Shown piece by piece: positions 1 through 9,779 of a stretch of 64,000 bases of DNA. The position numbers and the translations under genes are program-made. Every line of letters begins with the position of its first letter. Positions within the stretch are counted from its first letter, which is position 1. The notes beneath the pieces were generated by a model. It saw only the letters and a program-made list of their open reading frames with translations, had not been told where the DNA came from and made no database searches. The DNA is from Georgenia satyanarayanai (GTDB lineage Bacteria; Actinomycetota; Actinomycetes; Actinomycetales; Actinomycetaceae), in contig NZ_VUKC01000003.1 of NCBI RefSeq assembly GCF_009193135.1, forward strand, positions 1 to 64,000, read 5' to 3'.

Positions 1-75
1 GTCACGGCGTAGGTCGACCGCCATCCGGATCGCGCGCTCCCGAAGCTCCTCGGGGTACTTCCTCGGTGCTGCCAT
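1..75 (-). CDS. IS3-type transposase OrfA, N-terminal fragment cut by the window edge
   Basis: Twenty-five codons are visible from an ATG at 75. The peptide begins MAAPRKYPEELRERA and continues with IRMAVDLRRD, which matches the helix-turn-helix N-terminus of IS3-family OrfA proteins (the R/K-Y-P-x-E-x-R-x-R-A pattern). A GGAGG-like ribosome site lies just upstream. OrfA binds the element's ends and is normally joined to OrfB by a -1 frameshift; OrfB would lie outside the window. Whether the element is intact cannot be seen. The family assignment rests on the short N-terminal motif only. Confidence 0.65.
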   Translation of the reverse strand, partial: MAAPRKYPEELRERAIRMAVDLRRD

Positions 76-127
76 AACTCTCATCCTCCACTGGATTGAG
101 AGCCTCCATCAGACCCGGCACGAGACA
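1..127 (-). mobile_element. End of an IS3-family-like insertion sequence (partial)
   Basis: The first 75 bases encode, on the minus strand, the start of an OrfA-type transposase subunit. The next ~50 bases read on the minus strand as a leader beginning with TGTCTC near position 127. That hexamer is a plausible terminal-repeat start, but the other end lies outside the window, so the boundary is an inference. Just beyond it begins the 18-bp repeat array that follows pgl. Confidence 0.5.
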
Positions 128-129
128 CT

Positions 130-176
130 CAGCTGTCGGCGGTAAGTCGGCTGTCGCCGGTAAGTCGGCTGTCGGC
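130..176. repeat. Repeat array A: two 18-bp units plus a partial one, after pgl
   Basis: Two tandem units lie at 141-158 (GGTAAGTCGGCTGTCGCC) and 159-176 (GGTAAGTCGGCTGTCGGC), preceded by a degenerate unit ending at 140. The array starts 2 bp beyond the pgl stop codon. Read on the pgl coding strand the unit is GCCGACAGCCGACTTACC, the same as in array D at 17265. It belongs to the repeat family also seen at 10775 and 11415. Confidence 0.85.
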
Positions 177-178
177 GG

Positions 179-955
179 CTAGGGGAGCGCTGAGGTGGCG
201 GCGAGGTCGACGAGCCAGAGGGTGCGCCCGCGTGCCTGGACCCGGCCGGCGGGGACGGACTCGCCGTCGCCGGTGCCGCCGTCCGCCTCGGCCAGCGACG
301 TGCCGGCCAGCGCCGCCGCCACGGCGGGCGCCTTGCCCTCGCCGGAGACGATCAGCCACACCTGGTGCGCCGAGCTCAGCGTCGGCAGCGTGAGGCTCAC
401 GCGCTCGGGCGGCGGCTTGGGGGAGTCGTGCTCGGCGAGGGCGCCGAGCGACTCGTCCCCGAGAGTGGGACGGCCCGGGAAGAGTGAGGCGACGTGTCCG
501 TCGGGTCCCATCCCGAGGAGGACGACGGCGAGCTCGGGCACCGCCTCGCCGGGCGCGGCGTGCCGGGCGAGCTCCTCGGTGTACGCGCGGGCCGCGGCGT
601 CGACGTCGGTGACGGCGTCCGGCCCCGGTACCGCGTGGACGTTCTCGGGACGCAGCGGCAGGCCACCGAGGAGCGCGTCGACCGCGTCGCGGTCGTTGCG
701 CTCGGCGTCCCCGGCGGGGACGAACCGCTCGTCGCCCCACCACACGTGGACGGCGGTCCAGTCGACGGCGTCGCGCAGCGGGTCGGCCGCCACGGCGCGC
801 AGGGTGTCGACGAGGATGCTGCCGCCGGTGAGCGCGACGTGCACGGGCGTGGAGACCGACTGCGCGTCGATGAGCGCGAGCAGGAAGCGGGCCGCCGTCG
901 CCCGGGCGAGCAGCTCGCCGTCGGGGTGGACGACGACGGGTGCCTGGGCGCTCAT
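179..955 (-). CDS. pgl: 6-phosphogluconolactonase
   Basis: The 258-residue protein hydrolyses 6-phosphogluconolactone to 6-phosphogluconate, the second step of the oxidative pentose phosphate pathway, in the cytoplasm. Family motifs are visible in order: VALTGGSILVDTL near residue 50, WWGDERFVPAGDAERNDRD in the middle, and GMGPDGHVASLFPG after it. The start chosen is the ATG at 955, which overlaps the opcA stop as ATGA; the reading frame continues upstream but without family similarity. It is the last gene of the tkt-tal-pgi-zwf-opcA-pgl operon, so it is probably translationally coupled to opcA. The stop is followed within 2 bp by an 18-bp repeat array. Confidence 0.95.
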   Translation of the reverse strand: MSAQAPVVVHPDGELLARATAARFLLALIDAQSVSTPVHVALTGGSILVDTLRAVAADPLRDAVDWTAVHVWWGDERFVPAGDAERNDRDAVDALLGGLPLRPENVHAVPGPDAVTDVDAAARAYTEELARHAAPGEAVPELAVVLLGMGPDGHVASLFPGRPTLGDESLGALAEHDSPKPPPERVSLTLPTLSSAHQVWLIVSGEGKAPAVAAALAGTSLAEADGGTGDGESVPAGRVQARGRTLWLVDLAATSALP

Positions 956-1887
956 GACAGCACCTCCGCGGGGACGACGAGCGGCAGCCCTCGGGTGAGG
1001 ACCCGTCCGTAGGTCTCGTCGGCGTCGAGCCGGCGCAGCTCTTCGGTGAGGCAGTCCGCGAGAGCGCGCTCCACGAGGTTGATCCGCTGGTCGATCCGGC
1101 CGGGACGACTGAGGATGGCCACGCTCGCACCCGGCGTGCGTCGCAGCGTGATCGGTCCTCGCTCGCGCTGGAGCTCGACGCGGGTGACGGCCTTGGAGTC
1201 CTCGACGTCGATCTCCACCTCGACGCCGAAGGAGTCGGCCAGCCAGGCCGCGAGCATGTACACCGACGGCCGGTTCCTCGCGCCGGTCACCCGGGCGGCG
1301 AGGATCGGCTCGTGCGGCGGCTCGTCGAGGGTGGCGGCGAGCAGCCCGCGCCACAGGGTGACCCTGGACCAGGAGAGGTCCGTGTCACCCGGGGCGTAGC
1401 CCGGCGCGAGGGCGCGAAGGGTGGCGAGCGGGTCCGCCGACGCGGTCGCGTCGGTGATCCGGCGCTGCGCCATCGCGCCGAGCGGGTCGCGGCTCGGCTC
1501 GGCCGGCGGCTCGCCGGTCCACCACACGACGATGGGAGCGTCGGGCAGGAGAAGGGGCATGACGAGGGTGTCGACGGCGCCGGCCGGCTCACCCTTGGGC
1601 TGGAGGATGACGACCTCGCTGAGACCGGCGTCCCCACCGACGCGGATCTCCGCGTCGATGCTGGCCGGGCCAGCGCCGCCCTCGGGGACGACGGCGATGA
1701 TCCGGCAGGGGTGCTCCCGGGAGGCGCCGTTGGCCGCGTTGATCCCGTGCTCGGCGCCGGCGAGGTCGTCGGCGACGATGATGAGGGTGAGAACCCGGGT
1801 GAAGGTGTTGGCGCCGCTCGAGCGGCGCATCGCCGCGAGGCGGTTGCTGACCGCCGAGGCGGTCGTCGCGTGCATCGTCGTGATCAT
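952..1887 (-). CDS. opcA: Glucose-6-phosphate dehydrogenase assembly protein OpcA
   Basis: This is a 311-residue OpcA protein, known in cyanobacteria and actinobacteria as a partner required for full activity of glucose-6-phosphate dehydrogenase. Recognisable segments include TFTRVLTLIIVADD near residue 30, LPDAPIVVWWTGEPP near residue 115 and LSWSRVTLWRGLLA near residue 170. The ATG at 1887 is preceded by AGAGGAG at 7 nt, which fixes the start. It lies 11 bp after zwf, its usual partner, and overlaps pgl by 4 bp. It has no predicted catalytic motif and acts in the cytoplasm. Confidence 0.95.
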   Translation of the reverse strand: MITTMHATTASAVSNRLAAMRRSSGANTFTRVLTLIIVADDLAGAEHGINAANGASREHPCRIIAVVPEGGAGPASIDAEIRVGGDAGLSEVVILQPKGEPAGAVDTLVMPLLLPDAPIVVWWTGEPPAEPSRDPLGAMAQRRITDATASADPLATLRALAPGYAPGDTDLSWSRVTLWRGLLAATLDEPPHEPILAARVTGARNRPSVYMLAAWLADSFGVEVEIDVEDSKAVTRVELQRERGPITLRRTPGASVAILSRPGRIDQRINLVERALADCLTEELRRLDADETYGRVLTRGLPLVVPAEVLS

Positions 1888-1898
1888 GCTCGTCTCCT

Positions 1899-3437
1899 CT
1901 ACGGCATCCGCCAGCGGCGGCCGTCGCGTGCCAGCATCTCGTCTGCGCTCGCCGGGCCCCAGGACCCGGGGCGGTAGGGCTCGGGGCTGCCGGTGGACTC
2001 CCAGAACTCGGTGATCGGGTCGAGGATCTGCCAGGACAGCTCAACCTCCCGCTGGTGGGGGAAGAGCGGCGGGTCACCGAGGAGCACGTCGAGGATGAGC
2101 CGCTCGTAGGCCTCGGGGGAGTTCTCGGTGAACGCGTTGCCGTAGCCGAAGTCCATCGACACGTCGCGCACCTCCATCGCCGTCCCCGGCACCTTGGCGC
2201 CGAAGCGGATCGTCACGCCCTCGTCCGGCTGGACCCGGAAGACGACGGCGTTCTGACCGAGCTCACCGGACGTCCCAAGGTCGAAGGGCAGGTGCGGGGC
2301 GCGCTTGAACACGACGGCGATCTCCGTGACGCGTCGCCCGAGACGCTTGCCGGCACGCAGGTAGAAGGGCACCCCGGCCCAGCGGCGGGAACCGACCTCC
2401 AGCCGCATCGCGGCGTACGTCTCGGTGATCGAGTCCGGCGCGATGCCGTCCTCCTCGTGGTACCCGCGCACGTGCTCGCCGCCCTGCCAGCCGGCGGCGT
2501 ACTGCCCACGCGCCGTCGACCGGCCGAGGTCGTCGCCGAGACGGACGGCGGAGAGCACCTTCTCCTTCTCCCGCCGCAGGGAGTTCGCGTCGAAGGAGAA
2601 GGGCTCCTCCATCGCCGTCAGCGCGAGGAGCTGGAGGAGGTGGTTCTGGATGACGTCGCGGGCGGCGCCGATACCGTCGTAGTAGCCGGCGCGGCTGCCG
2701 ATGCCGATGTCCTCGGCCATGGTGATCTGGACGTGGTCGACGTAGTGGTTGTTCCACACCGGCTCGAAGAGCTGGTTCGCGAAGCGCATCGCGAGGATGT
2801 TCTGGACGGTCTCCTTGCCCAGGTAGTGGTCGATGCGGAAGACCGAGTCCTCGGGGAAGACCTCCGAGACGACGTCGTCGAGCTCGAGCGCCGACTCGAG
2901 GTTGTGCCCGAAGGGCTTCTCGATGATCACGCGGCGCCAGGCGTCGGTCGTGGGCTCCGACAGGCCCGAGCGCTTGAGCTGGTTGAGCACGAGCGGGAAG
3001 GAGCGCGGCGGCACCGAGAGGTAGAAGGCGTGGTTGCCGCCGGTGCCGCGCTCGGCGTCGAGGGCCGCGACCGTCTCGGCGAGCGTGTCGAAGGCCGCGT
3101 CGTCGTCGAACTCGCCCTGGACGAAGCGGAAGCCGGACGCGAGCTGCTCCCACGTGCGCTCGGAGAACTCCGTGCGGGCGTGCTCGCGCACGGCGTCGTG
3201 GACGATCTGCGCGAAGTCCTCGGTCGACCAGTCGCGGCGCGCGAACCCGGTCAGCGCGAACGACGGCGGGAGCAGGCCCCGGTTGGCGAGGTCGTAGATC
3301 GCCGGCAGCAGCTTGCGCTTGGCGAGGTCGCCGGTGACTCCGAAGATGACGAGGCCGGCAGGGCCGGCGATCCGGGGCAGTCGGCGGTCCCGGGGGTCAC
3401 GCAACGGGTTGTCCGGCGGGGTCGGTGCGGTGCTCAT
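1899..3437 (-). CDS. zwf: Glucose-6-phosphate 1-dehydrogenase
   Basis: This 512-residue enzyme oxidises glucose 6-phosphate to 6-phosphogluconolactone with NADP+, the entry step of the oxidative pentose phosphate pathway. The Rossmann motif GVTGDLAKRKLLPA is at about residues 33-46 and the active-site signature RIDHYLGKETVQN at about 200. Length is normal for the family. The ATG at 3437 has GAGGAG about 5 nt upstream. The gene sits 21 bp downstream of pgi and directly upstream of opcA, the typical actinobacterial order. Confidence 0.97.
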   Translation of the reverse strand: MSTAPTPPDNPLRDPRDRRLPRIAGPAGLVIFGVTGDLAKRKLLPAIYDLANRGLLPPSFALTGFARRDWSTEDFAQIVHDAVREHARTEFSERTWEQLASGFRFVQGEFDDDAAFDTLAETVAALDAERGTGGNHAFYLSVPPRSFPLVLNQLKRSGLSEPTTDAWRRVIIEKPFGHNLESALELDDVVSEVFPEDSVFRIDHYLGKETVQNILAMRFANQLFEPVWNNHYVDHVQITMAEDIGIGSRAGYYDGIGAARDVIQNHLLQLLALTAMEEPFSFDANSLRREKEKVLSAVRLGDDLGRSTARGQYAAGWQGGEHVRGYHEEDGIAPDSITETYAAMRLEVGSRRWAGVPFYLRAGKRLGRRVTEIAVVFKRAPHLPFDLGTSGELGQNAVVFRVQPDEGVTIRFGAKVPGTAMEVRDVSMDFGYGNAFTENSPEAYERLILDVLLGDPPLFPHQREVELSWQILDPITEFWESTGSPEPYRPGSWGPASADEMLARDGRRWRMP

Positions 3438-3458
3438 GGTCTCCTCACGGCCCTGTGG

Positions 3459-5186
3459 TCAGGTGGTCCGGCGCGCCAGACTACCCGTGAGCCACGCGAG
3501 GGCGTCGGGGGTGTCCACGCGCAGCCGCAGCACCGGCCGACCGAGGCCGGTGAGCACGCGCGCGTCGGCGTCGGCCTGGGCCGCGACGAGCTCGGCGAAG
3601 TCGAAGTCGCGCCCGGGGACGGACACGTGGGCGGGCGCTCCGCCGGTGATCATGAGGAAGACCCCGTGGGGCGGTCCGCCCTTGTGGAGCTGACCGGTGG
3701 AGTGGAGGTAGCGCGGACCCCACCCGAAGGTCACGGGGCGCCCGGTGCGCTCGGCGAGCGCGTTGCGCGCACCCCGCAGCAGGTCGGCCGCGCGGCCCTC
3801 CCGGTCGAGGTAGGCGAGGACGGCGAGGTAGCCGTGCTCCGGGTCCAGCCGGTCGAGGAGCGCCGTGACGGCGTCCGGCACCGTCCGCGCGCCGGCGAGC
3901 AGACCGCGCGGGGCCCGGACCTCGACGCCGGAGTCGGTGAACGCCGGCGGCTCGAGGGACGGCATGCCGCCGAGGAACTCCCGCGTGGCCTCCTTCGCGG
4001 CCTCGACGTCGGGCTGGTCGAAGGGGTTGACGCCGAGCAGGCGCCCGGCGACGGCGACGGCGTGCTGCCACAGGAGGAACATCCCGCCGAGCGAGCCGGC
4101 CACGGTCACCTCGGTGGTGGCGGCGGCGGCGTCGAGGTCCGCGCTCACCGCGGCACGACGCGCGCCGGCGGCGACGTCGTCGAGCTCGGCGCCGGAGTCG
4201 TCGTCGGTGAGGGGCGTGAGCAGGACCGGCAGCGTGCGGTCACCGCGCGCGGCCAGCTCGGGGGCGTGCTCGTCGACGACGACGGGCACAAGACCACGCC
4301 CGTCCTTACCGAGCGACTCCGCGAGCAGCTGCTCGGCCCAGGCGCCGAAGTGGTAGAGCCCGCTGCCGGCGTCGACGAGGAGCACCGTCTCGCGCAGGGG
4401 GTCCGTCGCTGCCAGTGCCGCGGCGAGCACGAGGGCGGGGTTGGCCTCGGTGTCCTCGGCGAGGAACGGAGCGACCTCGGCGGCCTCGTCGAGGAGCCGG
4501 CTGACGTCGACCCCGGCCAGCGCGCTCGGCACGAGACCGTACGCGGAGAGCGCGGAGAACCGACCGCCCACCCGCGGGTCGGCGCTGAAGACGGCGCGGT
4601 AGCCCTCCTCGCGGGCGAGCTCCTCGAGGGGGGAGCCGGGCTTGGTGACGACGACGACGTGGCGGGCGGGGTCGCGGCCCGCTGCCTGGAGGGCGGCGAC
4701 GAACGCCCGCCGGTGGGAGTCGGTCTCCACCGTGGTGCCCGAGCGGGAGGCGACGACGAGCACGGTGCGCGCGAGGTCACCCTCGAGGACGCGCTCCACC
4801 TGCGTGGGGGCCGTCGAGTCGAGCACGGTGAGCGGCGTGCCGAGGGAGCCGGTGATGACCTCCGCGGCGAGCGAGGAGCCGCCCATGCCGGCAAGGACGA
4901 CGTGGTCCAGGCCCTCGGCCACCAGCTCCCCGCGCAGCACGGTGAGCCGCTCGACGAGCGCGCGGGACGTCTCGTGCAGGTCGGTCCAGCCGAGCCGGTC
5001 CACGACGTGCGGGGTGTGCGCCTCGCCCCACAGCCCGGTGTCCTGGGCGGCGAGCCGGGAGGCGACCGTGTCCTCGAGAAGGGCGGGCACGGCGTCCCGC
5101 ACGGCCTGTGCCGCCGCCCCGGTGGCACTGACCTCGACGACCGCGGTCTCCTCGTCACCCGCCCAGGTGACGATCGCGGGGCTCAT
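3459..5186 (-). CDS. pgi: Glucose-6-phosphate isomerase
   Basis: The protein (575 residues from the ATG at 5186) interconverts glucose 6-phosphate and fructose 6-phosphate and links glycolysis with the pentose phosphate enzymes of this operon. Two SIS-type phosphosugar motifs are visible: [12 protein letters not shown] near residue 95 and [16 protein letters not shown] near 145. The C-terminal part has [12 protein letters not shown] and the family-like TGQLHKGGP. The start overlaps the tal stop as ATGA, which implies coupled translation; the frame stays open upstream through tal but without pgi-like sequence. Confidence 0.95.
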   Translation of the reverse strand: MSPAIVTWAGDEETAVVEVSATGAAAQAVRDAVPALLEDTVASRLAAQDTGLWGEAHTPHVVDRLGWTDLHETSRALVERLTVLRGELVAEGLDHVVLAGMGGSSLAAEVITGSLGTPLTVLDSTAPTQVERVLEGDLARTVLVVASRSGTTVETDSHRRAFVAALQAAGRDPARHVVVVTKPGSPLEELAREEGYRAVFSADPRVGGRFSALSAYGLVPSALAGVDVSRLLDEAAEVAPFLAEDTEANPALVLAAALAATDPLRETVLLVDAGSGLYHFGAWAEQLLAESLGKDGRGLVPVVVDEHAPELAARGDRTLPVLLTPLTDDDSGAELDDVAAGARRAAVSADLDAAAATTEVTVAGSLGGMFLLWQHAVAVAGRLLGVNPFDQPDVEAAKEATREFLGGMPSLEPPAFTDSGVEVRAPRGLLAGARTVPDAVTALLDRLDPEHGYLAVLAYLDREGRAADLLRGARNALAERTGRPVTFGWGPRYLHSTGQLHKGGPPHGVFLMITGGAPAHVSVPGRDFDFAELVAAQADADARVLTGLGRPVLRLRVDTPDALAWLTGSLARRTT

Positions 5187-6304
5187 TGCCGGCCCGGGGC
5201 CTGCAGGCCGGTGCGGACCCGCTCGCTCAGCTGGTCCCAGCTCTGCTGGAACTTCTCCACGCCCTCCGTCTCGAGGGTGTCCATGATCTCGCCGTAGGAG
5301 ATCCCGAGCCGCTCCAGCCGGTCGAGGACCTCCCGTGCCTCGGCGTAACGGCCGCGGACGGTGTCGCCGTGCAGGTCGGCGTGGTCGGCGACGGCGCGGA
5401 GGGTCGCCTCGGGCATCGTGTTGACGACGCCCTCGACGACGAGCTCGTCGACGTACCGGGTGTCCGGGTAGGCCGGGTCCTTGACACCGGTCGAGGCCCA
5501 CAGCAGGCGCTGCGGGTGGGCGCCGGCCGCCGCGAGGGCCTCCCAGCGCTCGGTGCCGAAGATCTCCTCGAAGGCCTCGTAGGCGAGGCGCGCGTTGGCG
5601 ATGGCGACCTCGCCGCGCAGGGCACGGGCGTCGTCGTCGTCGAGCCCGTCGAGCCTGGCGTCGACGGCCGAGTCGATCCGCGAGACGAAGAAGGAGGCGA
5701 CGGAGTGGATGCTCGAGAGCTCCACCCCGGCGAGCTGCGCGCGCTCGAGGCCGTCGGTGTAGGCCTTGGCGACGGCGCGGTAGCGGTCGAGGGAGAAGAT
5801 GAGGGTGACGTTGACGCTGATGCCCTCGGCGATGGCCTCGGTGATCGCCGGCAGGCCCTCGGGTGTCGCGGGGATCTTCACGAGGAGGTTGGGCCGGTCG
5901 ACGAGCTGCCACAGCTCGCGGGCCTGCGCGATGGTCGCGTCGGTGTCGTGGGCGAGGTACGGGTCGACCTCGATCGAGACGCGGCCGTCGACGCCGCCCG
6001 TGCGCTCGAAGACGTCGAGGAACCGGTCGCAGGCGCTGCGGACGTCGGCGGTGGTGAGTGCGGTGATCGCGGTGGGGACGTCGTCGCCGTCGGCCGCGAG
6101 GGCGGCGAGATCGGCGTCGTACCGCGTTCCCTCCGACAGCGCGGAGGCGAAGATCGAGGGGTTCGTCGTCACGCCGACGACGTGGTCCTCGGCGAGGAGG
6201 GAGGAGAGGGACTGCGCCCCACCGCCCTCGAGGCGTTCACGGGACAGGTCGTCCAACCAGATGGAGACCCCGAGCTCGCTCAGCTCGGCCAGGTGGTTCG
6301 TCAT
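5183..6304 (-). CDS. tal: Transaldolase
   Basis: The 373-residue transaldolase transfers dihydroxyacetone units between sugar phosphates in the non-oxidative pentose phosphate pathway. Visible motifs are [13 protein letters not shown] near residue 40, the catalytic-lysine segment [16 protein letters not shown] near 140, and [16 protein letters not shown] near 280, where the family has its second conserved lysine loop. The ATG at 6304 is preceded by GAGGAG. It follows tkt after 58 bp containing a strong hairpin and overlaps pgi by 4 bp. Confidence 0.96.
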   Translation of the reverse strand: MTNHLAELSELGVSIWLDDLSRERLEGGGAQSLSSLLAEDHVVGVTTNPSIFASALSEGTRYDADLAALAADGDDVPTAITALTTADVRSACDRFLDVFERTGGVDGRVSIEVDPYLAHDTDATIAQARELWQLVDRPNLLVKIPATPEGLPAITEAIAEGISVNVTLIFSLDRYRAVAKAYTDGLERAQLAGVELSSIHSVASFFVSRIDSAVDARLDGLDDDDARALRGEVAIANARLAYEAFEEIFGTERWEALAAAGAHPQRLLWASTGVKDPAYPDTRYVDELVVEGVVNTMPEATLRAVADHADLHGDTVRGRYAEAREVLDRLERLGISYGEIMDTLETEGVEKFQQSWDQLSERVRTGLQAPGRQ

Positions 6305-6322
6305 TGCTCCTCCTCGCGTGGG

Positions 6323-6356
6323 CCGGGCCCCGACGGCGGGTGCCGTCGGGGCCCGG
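6323..6356 (-). terminator. Perfect 15-bp hairpin between tkt and tal
   Basis: Bases 6323-6337 and 6342-6356 are perfectly complementary (inner arm GGGCCCCGACGGC) around the 4-base loop GGGT. There is no T-run. It could be a partial terminator or attenuator that lowers expression of tal and the genes after it relative to tkt, or an mRNA-processing/stability element. Function is inferred; the symmetry is seen directly. Confidence 0.6.
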
Positions 6357-6362
6357 GTCGTG

Positions 6363-8534
6363 CTACTTGGGCAGGTCGCCCGTCCCGCCGGGGGCGGCGT
6401 CCTGGTCGGTGCCGGGGGAGTCCTGGCCGGCGGCCGCCAGCGACTCGTGCGCCTTGGCAACGGTCGCCTCGGCGGTGATGCCGAACTCCTCGTACAGGCG
6501 CTCGTAGGCGGCCGAGGCGCCGTAGTGCTCGATGCTCACGCAGCGGCCGGCGTCGCCGACGATCTCGTGCCAGCCCTGGGCGATGGCGGCCTCGACGGAG
6601 ACGCGTGCCTTGACCGAGCCGGGCAGCACCTCCTCCTGGTAGGCGTCGTCCTGGAGGGCGAACCACTCGCGGGAGGGCATCGAGACGACGCGCGTCGCGA
6701 CTCCCTCGGCCTGGAGGGTCTCGCGGGCCTCGAGCGCGATCTGCACCTCGGAGCCGGTGGCGATGAGGATGACCTGCGGCGTGCCGCCGGCCGCCTCGGC
6801 GAGCACGTAACCGCCGCGGGCCACGCCCTCGGCGCTGGCGAGCGTGTCACCCTCGGCCGCGCCGGCCCCGCGCGCGGGGTTCGGCACGTTCTGGCGGGTG
6901 AGGACGAGCCCGGCGGGTCGCTCGGTGTTCTCGAGGATGGTGCGCCACGCGACGGCGACCTCGGCGGCGTCGGCGGGACGGACGACGTCGAGGCCGGGGA
7001 TCGCGCGCAGTGCGGCGAGGTGCTCGATGGGCTGGTGGGTGGGCCCGTCCTCACCGAGGCCGATGGAGTCGTGCGTCCACACGAAGGTGCTCGGGACGCC
7101 CATGAGGGCGGCCAGGCGCACCGGCGGGCGCATGTAGTCGGAGAAGGTGAGGAACGTGCCGCCGTAGGGGCGGGTGAGGCCGTGGAGGGTGATCCCGTTG
7201 AGGATCGAGCCCATGGCGTGCTCGCGGATGCCGAAGTGGAGCGTGCGGCCGAAGGGGTTGCCCGGGAACATCTTCGTGGAGCGCTCGACGGGGAGGAAGG
7301 ACGGCTCGCCCTTCATCGTCGTGTTGTTCGAGCCGGCGAGGTCGGCGGAGCCGCCCCACAGCTCGGGCAGCACGGGCGCGAGCGCGCTGAGCACGGAGCC
7401 CGACGCGGAGCGGGTGGAGACGGCCTTGCCCTCCTCGAAGGCGGGCAGCGCGTCGGTCCAGCCCTCGGGCAGCTCGCGGGCGCTGAGGCGGTCCAGCAGG
7501 GCGGCGCCGTCGGGGTTGGCGGTGCGCCACGCCTGGTAGGCGGTGTCCCACTCGGCCCGGGCGGCGGCGCCGCGGTCGCGGACCCCACGCACGTGGGTGA
7601 TGACCTCGTCGCTCACCTCGAAGGACTGCTCGGGGTCGAAGCCGAGGACCTCCTTGAGGCCCCGGACCTCGTTGCCGCCGAGCGCGGAGCCGTGGATGGC
7701 GCCGGTGTTCTGCTTGGTGGGGGCGGGCCAGCCGATGATGGTGCGCAGCGCGATGATCGTCGGGCGGTTCGTCTCGGCCTTGCCGGCGGCGATGGCGGTG
7801 GCGAGGGCGTCGGCGTCCTCGGTGTAGCCGGTCCCGCCGTTGGTCCAGTCAACGCGCTCGGTGTGCCAGCCGTAGGCGGCGTAACGAGCCAGGACGTCCT
7901 CGGTGAAGGCGATGTTGGTGTCGTCCTCGATCGAGATCTTGTTGTCGTCCCAGATGACGATGAGGTTGCCGAGCTCCTGCACGCCGGCGATGGCGCTGGC
8001 CTCGGAGGTGACGCCCTCCTGGAGGTCACCGTCGGAGGCGATGACGTAGACGTGGTGGTCGAAGGGGCTGGTGCCCGCGCCCGCGTCCGGGTCGAGCAGG
8101 CCGCGCTCACGGCGGGCGGCCATGGCCATGCCGACGCCGTTGGCCAGGCCCTGGCCGAGCGGGCCGGTGGTGACCTCGACGCCCTCGGTGTGGCGGTACT
8201 CGGGGTGCCCGGGGGTCTTGGAGCCCCAGGTGCGCAGTGCCTTGAGGTCGTCGAGCTCGAGGCCGTAGCCCGAGAAGTACAGCTGGATGTACTGCGTGAG
8301 GGCGCTGTGCCCGGCGGAGAGGACGAAGCGGTCGCGACCCACCCAGTGGGGGTCGGCGGGGTCGTGGCGCATGACGTTCTGGTAGAGCAGGTAGGCGGCC
8401 GGGGCCAGGCTCATCGCCGTGCCCGGGTGGCCGCTGCCGACCTTCTCGACGGCGTCTGCCGCCAGGACGCGCGCGGTGTCCACCGCGCGGCGGTCGAGGT
8501 CGGTCCACCCGGCCTGGGTGCTGGTCTCGCTCAC
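6363..8534 (-). CDS. tkt: Transketolase
   Basis: The thiamine-diphosphate enzyme transfers two-carbon units in the non-oxidative pentose phosphate pathway. From the GTG at 8534 the product is 723 residues; this start has GAGGGAG 5 nt upstream and is preferred to the ATG at 8558, which would add eight residues. Motifs include [16 protein letters not shown] near the N-terminus, the ThDP-binding [17 protein letters not shown] segment (SDGDLQEG here), and [14 protein letters not shown] in the pyrimidine domain. It is the first gene of the operon. The C-terminal tail is slightly extended ([14 protein letters not shown]). Confidence 0.96.
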   Translation of the reverse strand: MSETSTQAGWTDLDRRAVDTARVLAADAVEKVGSGHPGTAMSLAPAAYLLYQNVMRHDPADPHWVGRDRFVLSAGHSALTQYIQLYFSGYGLELDDLKALRTWGSKTPGHPEYRHTEGVEVTTGPLGQGLANGVGMAMAARRERGLLDPDAGAGTSPFDHHVYVIASDGDLQEGVTSEASAIAGVQELGNLIVIWDDNKISIEDDTNIAFTEDVLARYAAYGWHTERVDWTNGGTGYTEDADALATAIAAGKAETNRPTIIALRTIIGWPAPTKQNTGAIHGSALGGNEVRGLKEVLGFDPEQSFEVSDEVITHVRGVRDRGAAARAEWDTAYQAWRTANPDGAALLDRLSARELPEGWTDALPAFEEGKAVSTRSASGSVLSALAPVLPELWGGSADLAGSNNTTMKGEPSFLPVERSTKMFPGNPFGRTLHFGIREHAMGSILNGITLHGLTRPYGGTFLTFSDYMRPPVRLAALMGVPSTFVWTHDSIGLGEDGPTHQPIEHLAALRAIPGLDVVRPADAAEVAVAWRTILENTERPAGLVLTRQNVPNPARGAGAAEGDTLASAEGVARGGYVLAEAAGGTPQVILIATGSEVQIALEARETLQAEGVATRVVSMPSREWFALQDDAYQEEVLPGSVKARVSVEAAIAQGWHEIVGDAGRCVSIEHYGASAAYERLYEEFGITAEATVAKAHESLAAAGQDSPGTDQDAAPGGTGDLPK

Positions 8535-8599
8535 TAGGTCTCCCTCGGTGTGGGTCACGGCCGGCCGGGGACCCGACCGGTACGTCTACGGATGGGCCG

Positions 8600-8605
8600 A
8601 CCCTA
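8600..8605 (-). promoter_or_regulatory. Candidate -10 box for the tkt operon
   Basis: On the minus strand the hexamer TAGGGT lies 66 bp before the tkt GTG and matches the actinobacterial TANNNT pattern. No convincing -35 box is visible. The region 8535-8833 (299 bp) separates the divergent tkt and ctaB genes and contains nothing else I can identify. Confidence 0.35.
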
Positions 8606-8722
8606 TCGCCGCCGCCTGCTGCACAGAGATTGTTGCCAGATGGTGGCCACGGCGCACCCGGTGTGAGCAACTAGGCACCCGCGCCCGGCGCGCGGACTGG
8701 CCGTTCCCGGGGGGCGGCCCCG

Positions 8723-8728
8723 TAGGAT
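8723..8728 (+). promoter_or_regulatory. Candidate -10 box for ctaB
   Basis: TAGGAT fits the TANNNT consensus and would place the transcript start near 8735, giving a ~100-nt leader before ctaB. No clear -35 is seen. Confidence 0.4.
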
Positions 8729-8833
8729 GGAGGCTGCCCGCGCAACTGTCGGAGCGCGAGATGGGAAGTGGAACGACGCGTGCGTAGTGTGCAGCCGGCG
8801 CCCGGGCGCCAGACCGAGGAGGTGGCACCCCAC

Positions 8834-9772
8834 GTGTCCGACCGTTCGACGCTGCGGTCCAGCCCCGGCCCCGCCGGACCGGCCGCCACCCGCGCCGACC
8901 GCGTCAAGGCCTACGTCGCGCTGACGAAGCCGCGGATCGTCGAGCTCCTCCTCATCACCACCGTCCCCACACTCTTCCTCGCCGCCGGCGGCTGGCCGGG
9001 GCTGTGGCTCACCGTGGCCACGATGATCGGCGGCTACGCGTCGGCGGGCTCGGCGAACACGTGGAACATGATCCTCGACCGGGACATCGACCGGCTGATG
9101 AACCGCACGAAGCAGCGCCCGCTCGTCACCGGCGTGCTGTCCGTGCGGCAGGCGACGGTCTTCGCGGTCGTCCTGGGGGTCTTCTCATTCCTGTGGTTCG
9201 GACTGCTCGTCAACTGGGCGTCCGCGTGGCTGTCCCTGGCCGCCGTCGGCATGTACGTCATCGGCTACACGCTGCTGCTCAAGCGCCGGACCACGCAGAA
9301 CATCGTCTGGGGCGGCGCCGCCGGCTGCATGCCCGTGCTCATCGGCTGGTCCGCCGTGACCGGCACGGTGGAGTGGCCCGCACTCGTCCTGTTCGGGATC
9401 ATCTTCTTCTGGACACCCCCGCACTACTGGCCGCTGTCCATGCGCTTCAAGAAGGACTACGCGCGCGCCGAGGTGCCGATGCTCCCGGTCGTCGCCTCGG
9501 ACACGAAGGTCGCCGTCCAGATCCTTCTCTACGGCGCGGCCATGGTCGCCTGCTCCCTCGCGCTCGTGCCCGTGGCCGGGATGACCTGGGTGTACGCGGT
9601 GATCTCCGCCGTCGCCGGAGCCTGGTTCATCGCCGGCTGCCTGCGCCTGCTCGCCCGTGCCCGTCACCCCGAGCGCGGCAAGCTCGCGGCGATGAAGGTC
9701 TTCCACGCCTCGATCACCTACCTGACGATCGTCTTCGTCGCCGTGGCGGTCGACCCGTTCCTGCCGCTGTAG
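8834..9772 (+). CDS. ctaB: Protoheme IX farnesyltransferase
   Basis: The protein (312 residues, polytopic membrane prenyltransferase) converts heme B to heme O for terminal oxidases. The prenyl-diphosphate site [18 protein letters not shown] and the second conserved loop [17 protein letters not shown] are both present, with about eight hydrophobic segments. I chose the GTG at 8834 because GAGGAGG lies 8-9 nt upstream; an in-frame ATG-like start at 8768 would add 22 non-conserved residues. Divergent location next to tkt is a conserved actinobacterial arrangement. xerD follows after 7 bp. Confidence 0.94.
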   Translation: MSDRSTLRSSPGPAGPAATRADRVKAYVALTKPRIVELLLITTVPTLFLAAGGWPGLWLTVATMIGGYASAGSANTWNMILDRDIDRLMNRTKQRPLVTGVLSVRQATVFAVVLGVFSFLWFGLLVNWASAWLSLAAVGMYVIGYTLLLKRRTTQNIVWGGAAGCMPVLIGWSAVTGTVEWPALVLFGIIFFWTPPHYWPLSMRFKKDYARAEVPMLPVVASDTKVAVQILLYGAAMVACSLALVPVAGMTWVYAVISAVAGAWFIAGCLRLLARARHPERGKLAAMKVFHASITYLTIVFVAVAVDPFLPL

Positions 9773-9779
9773 GGGCGAC

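Noticed and set aside
2055..5297. Very long plus-strand open frame of over 1000 codons
   Set aside because: It lies antisense to zwf and pgi, which have full family motifs. Long antisense frames are expected at this GC content, and the translation is low-complexity Arg/Glu/Gly/Val.
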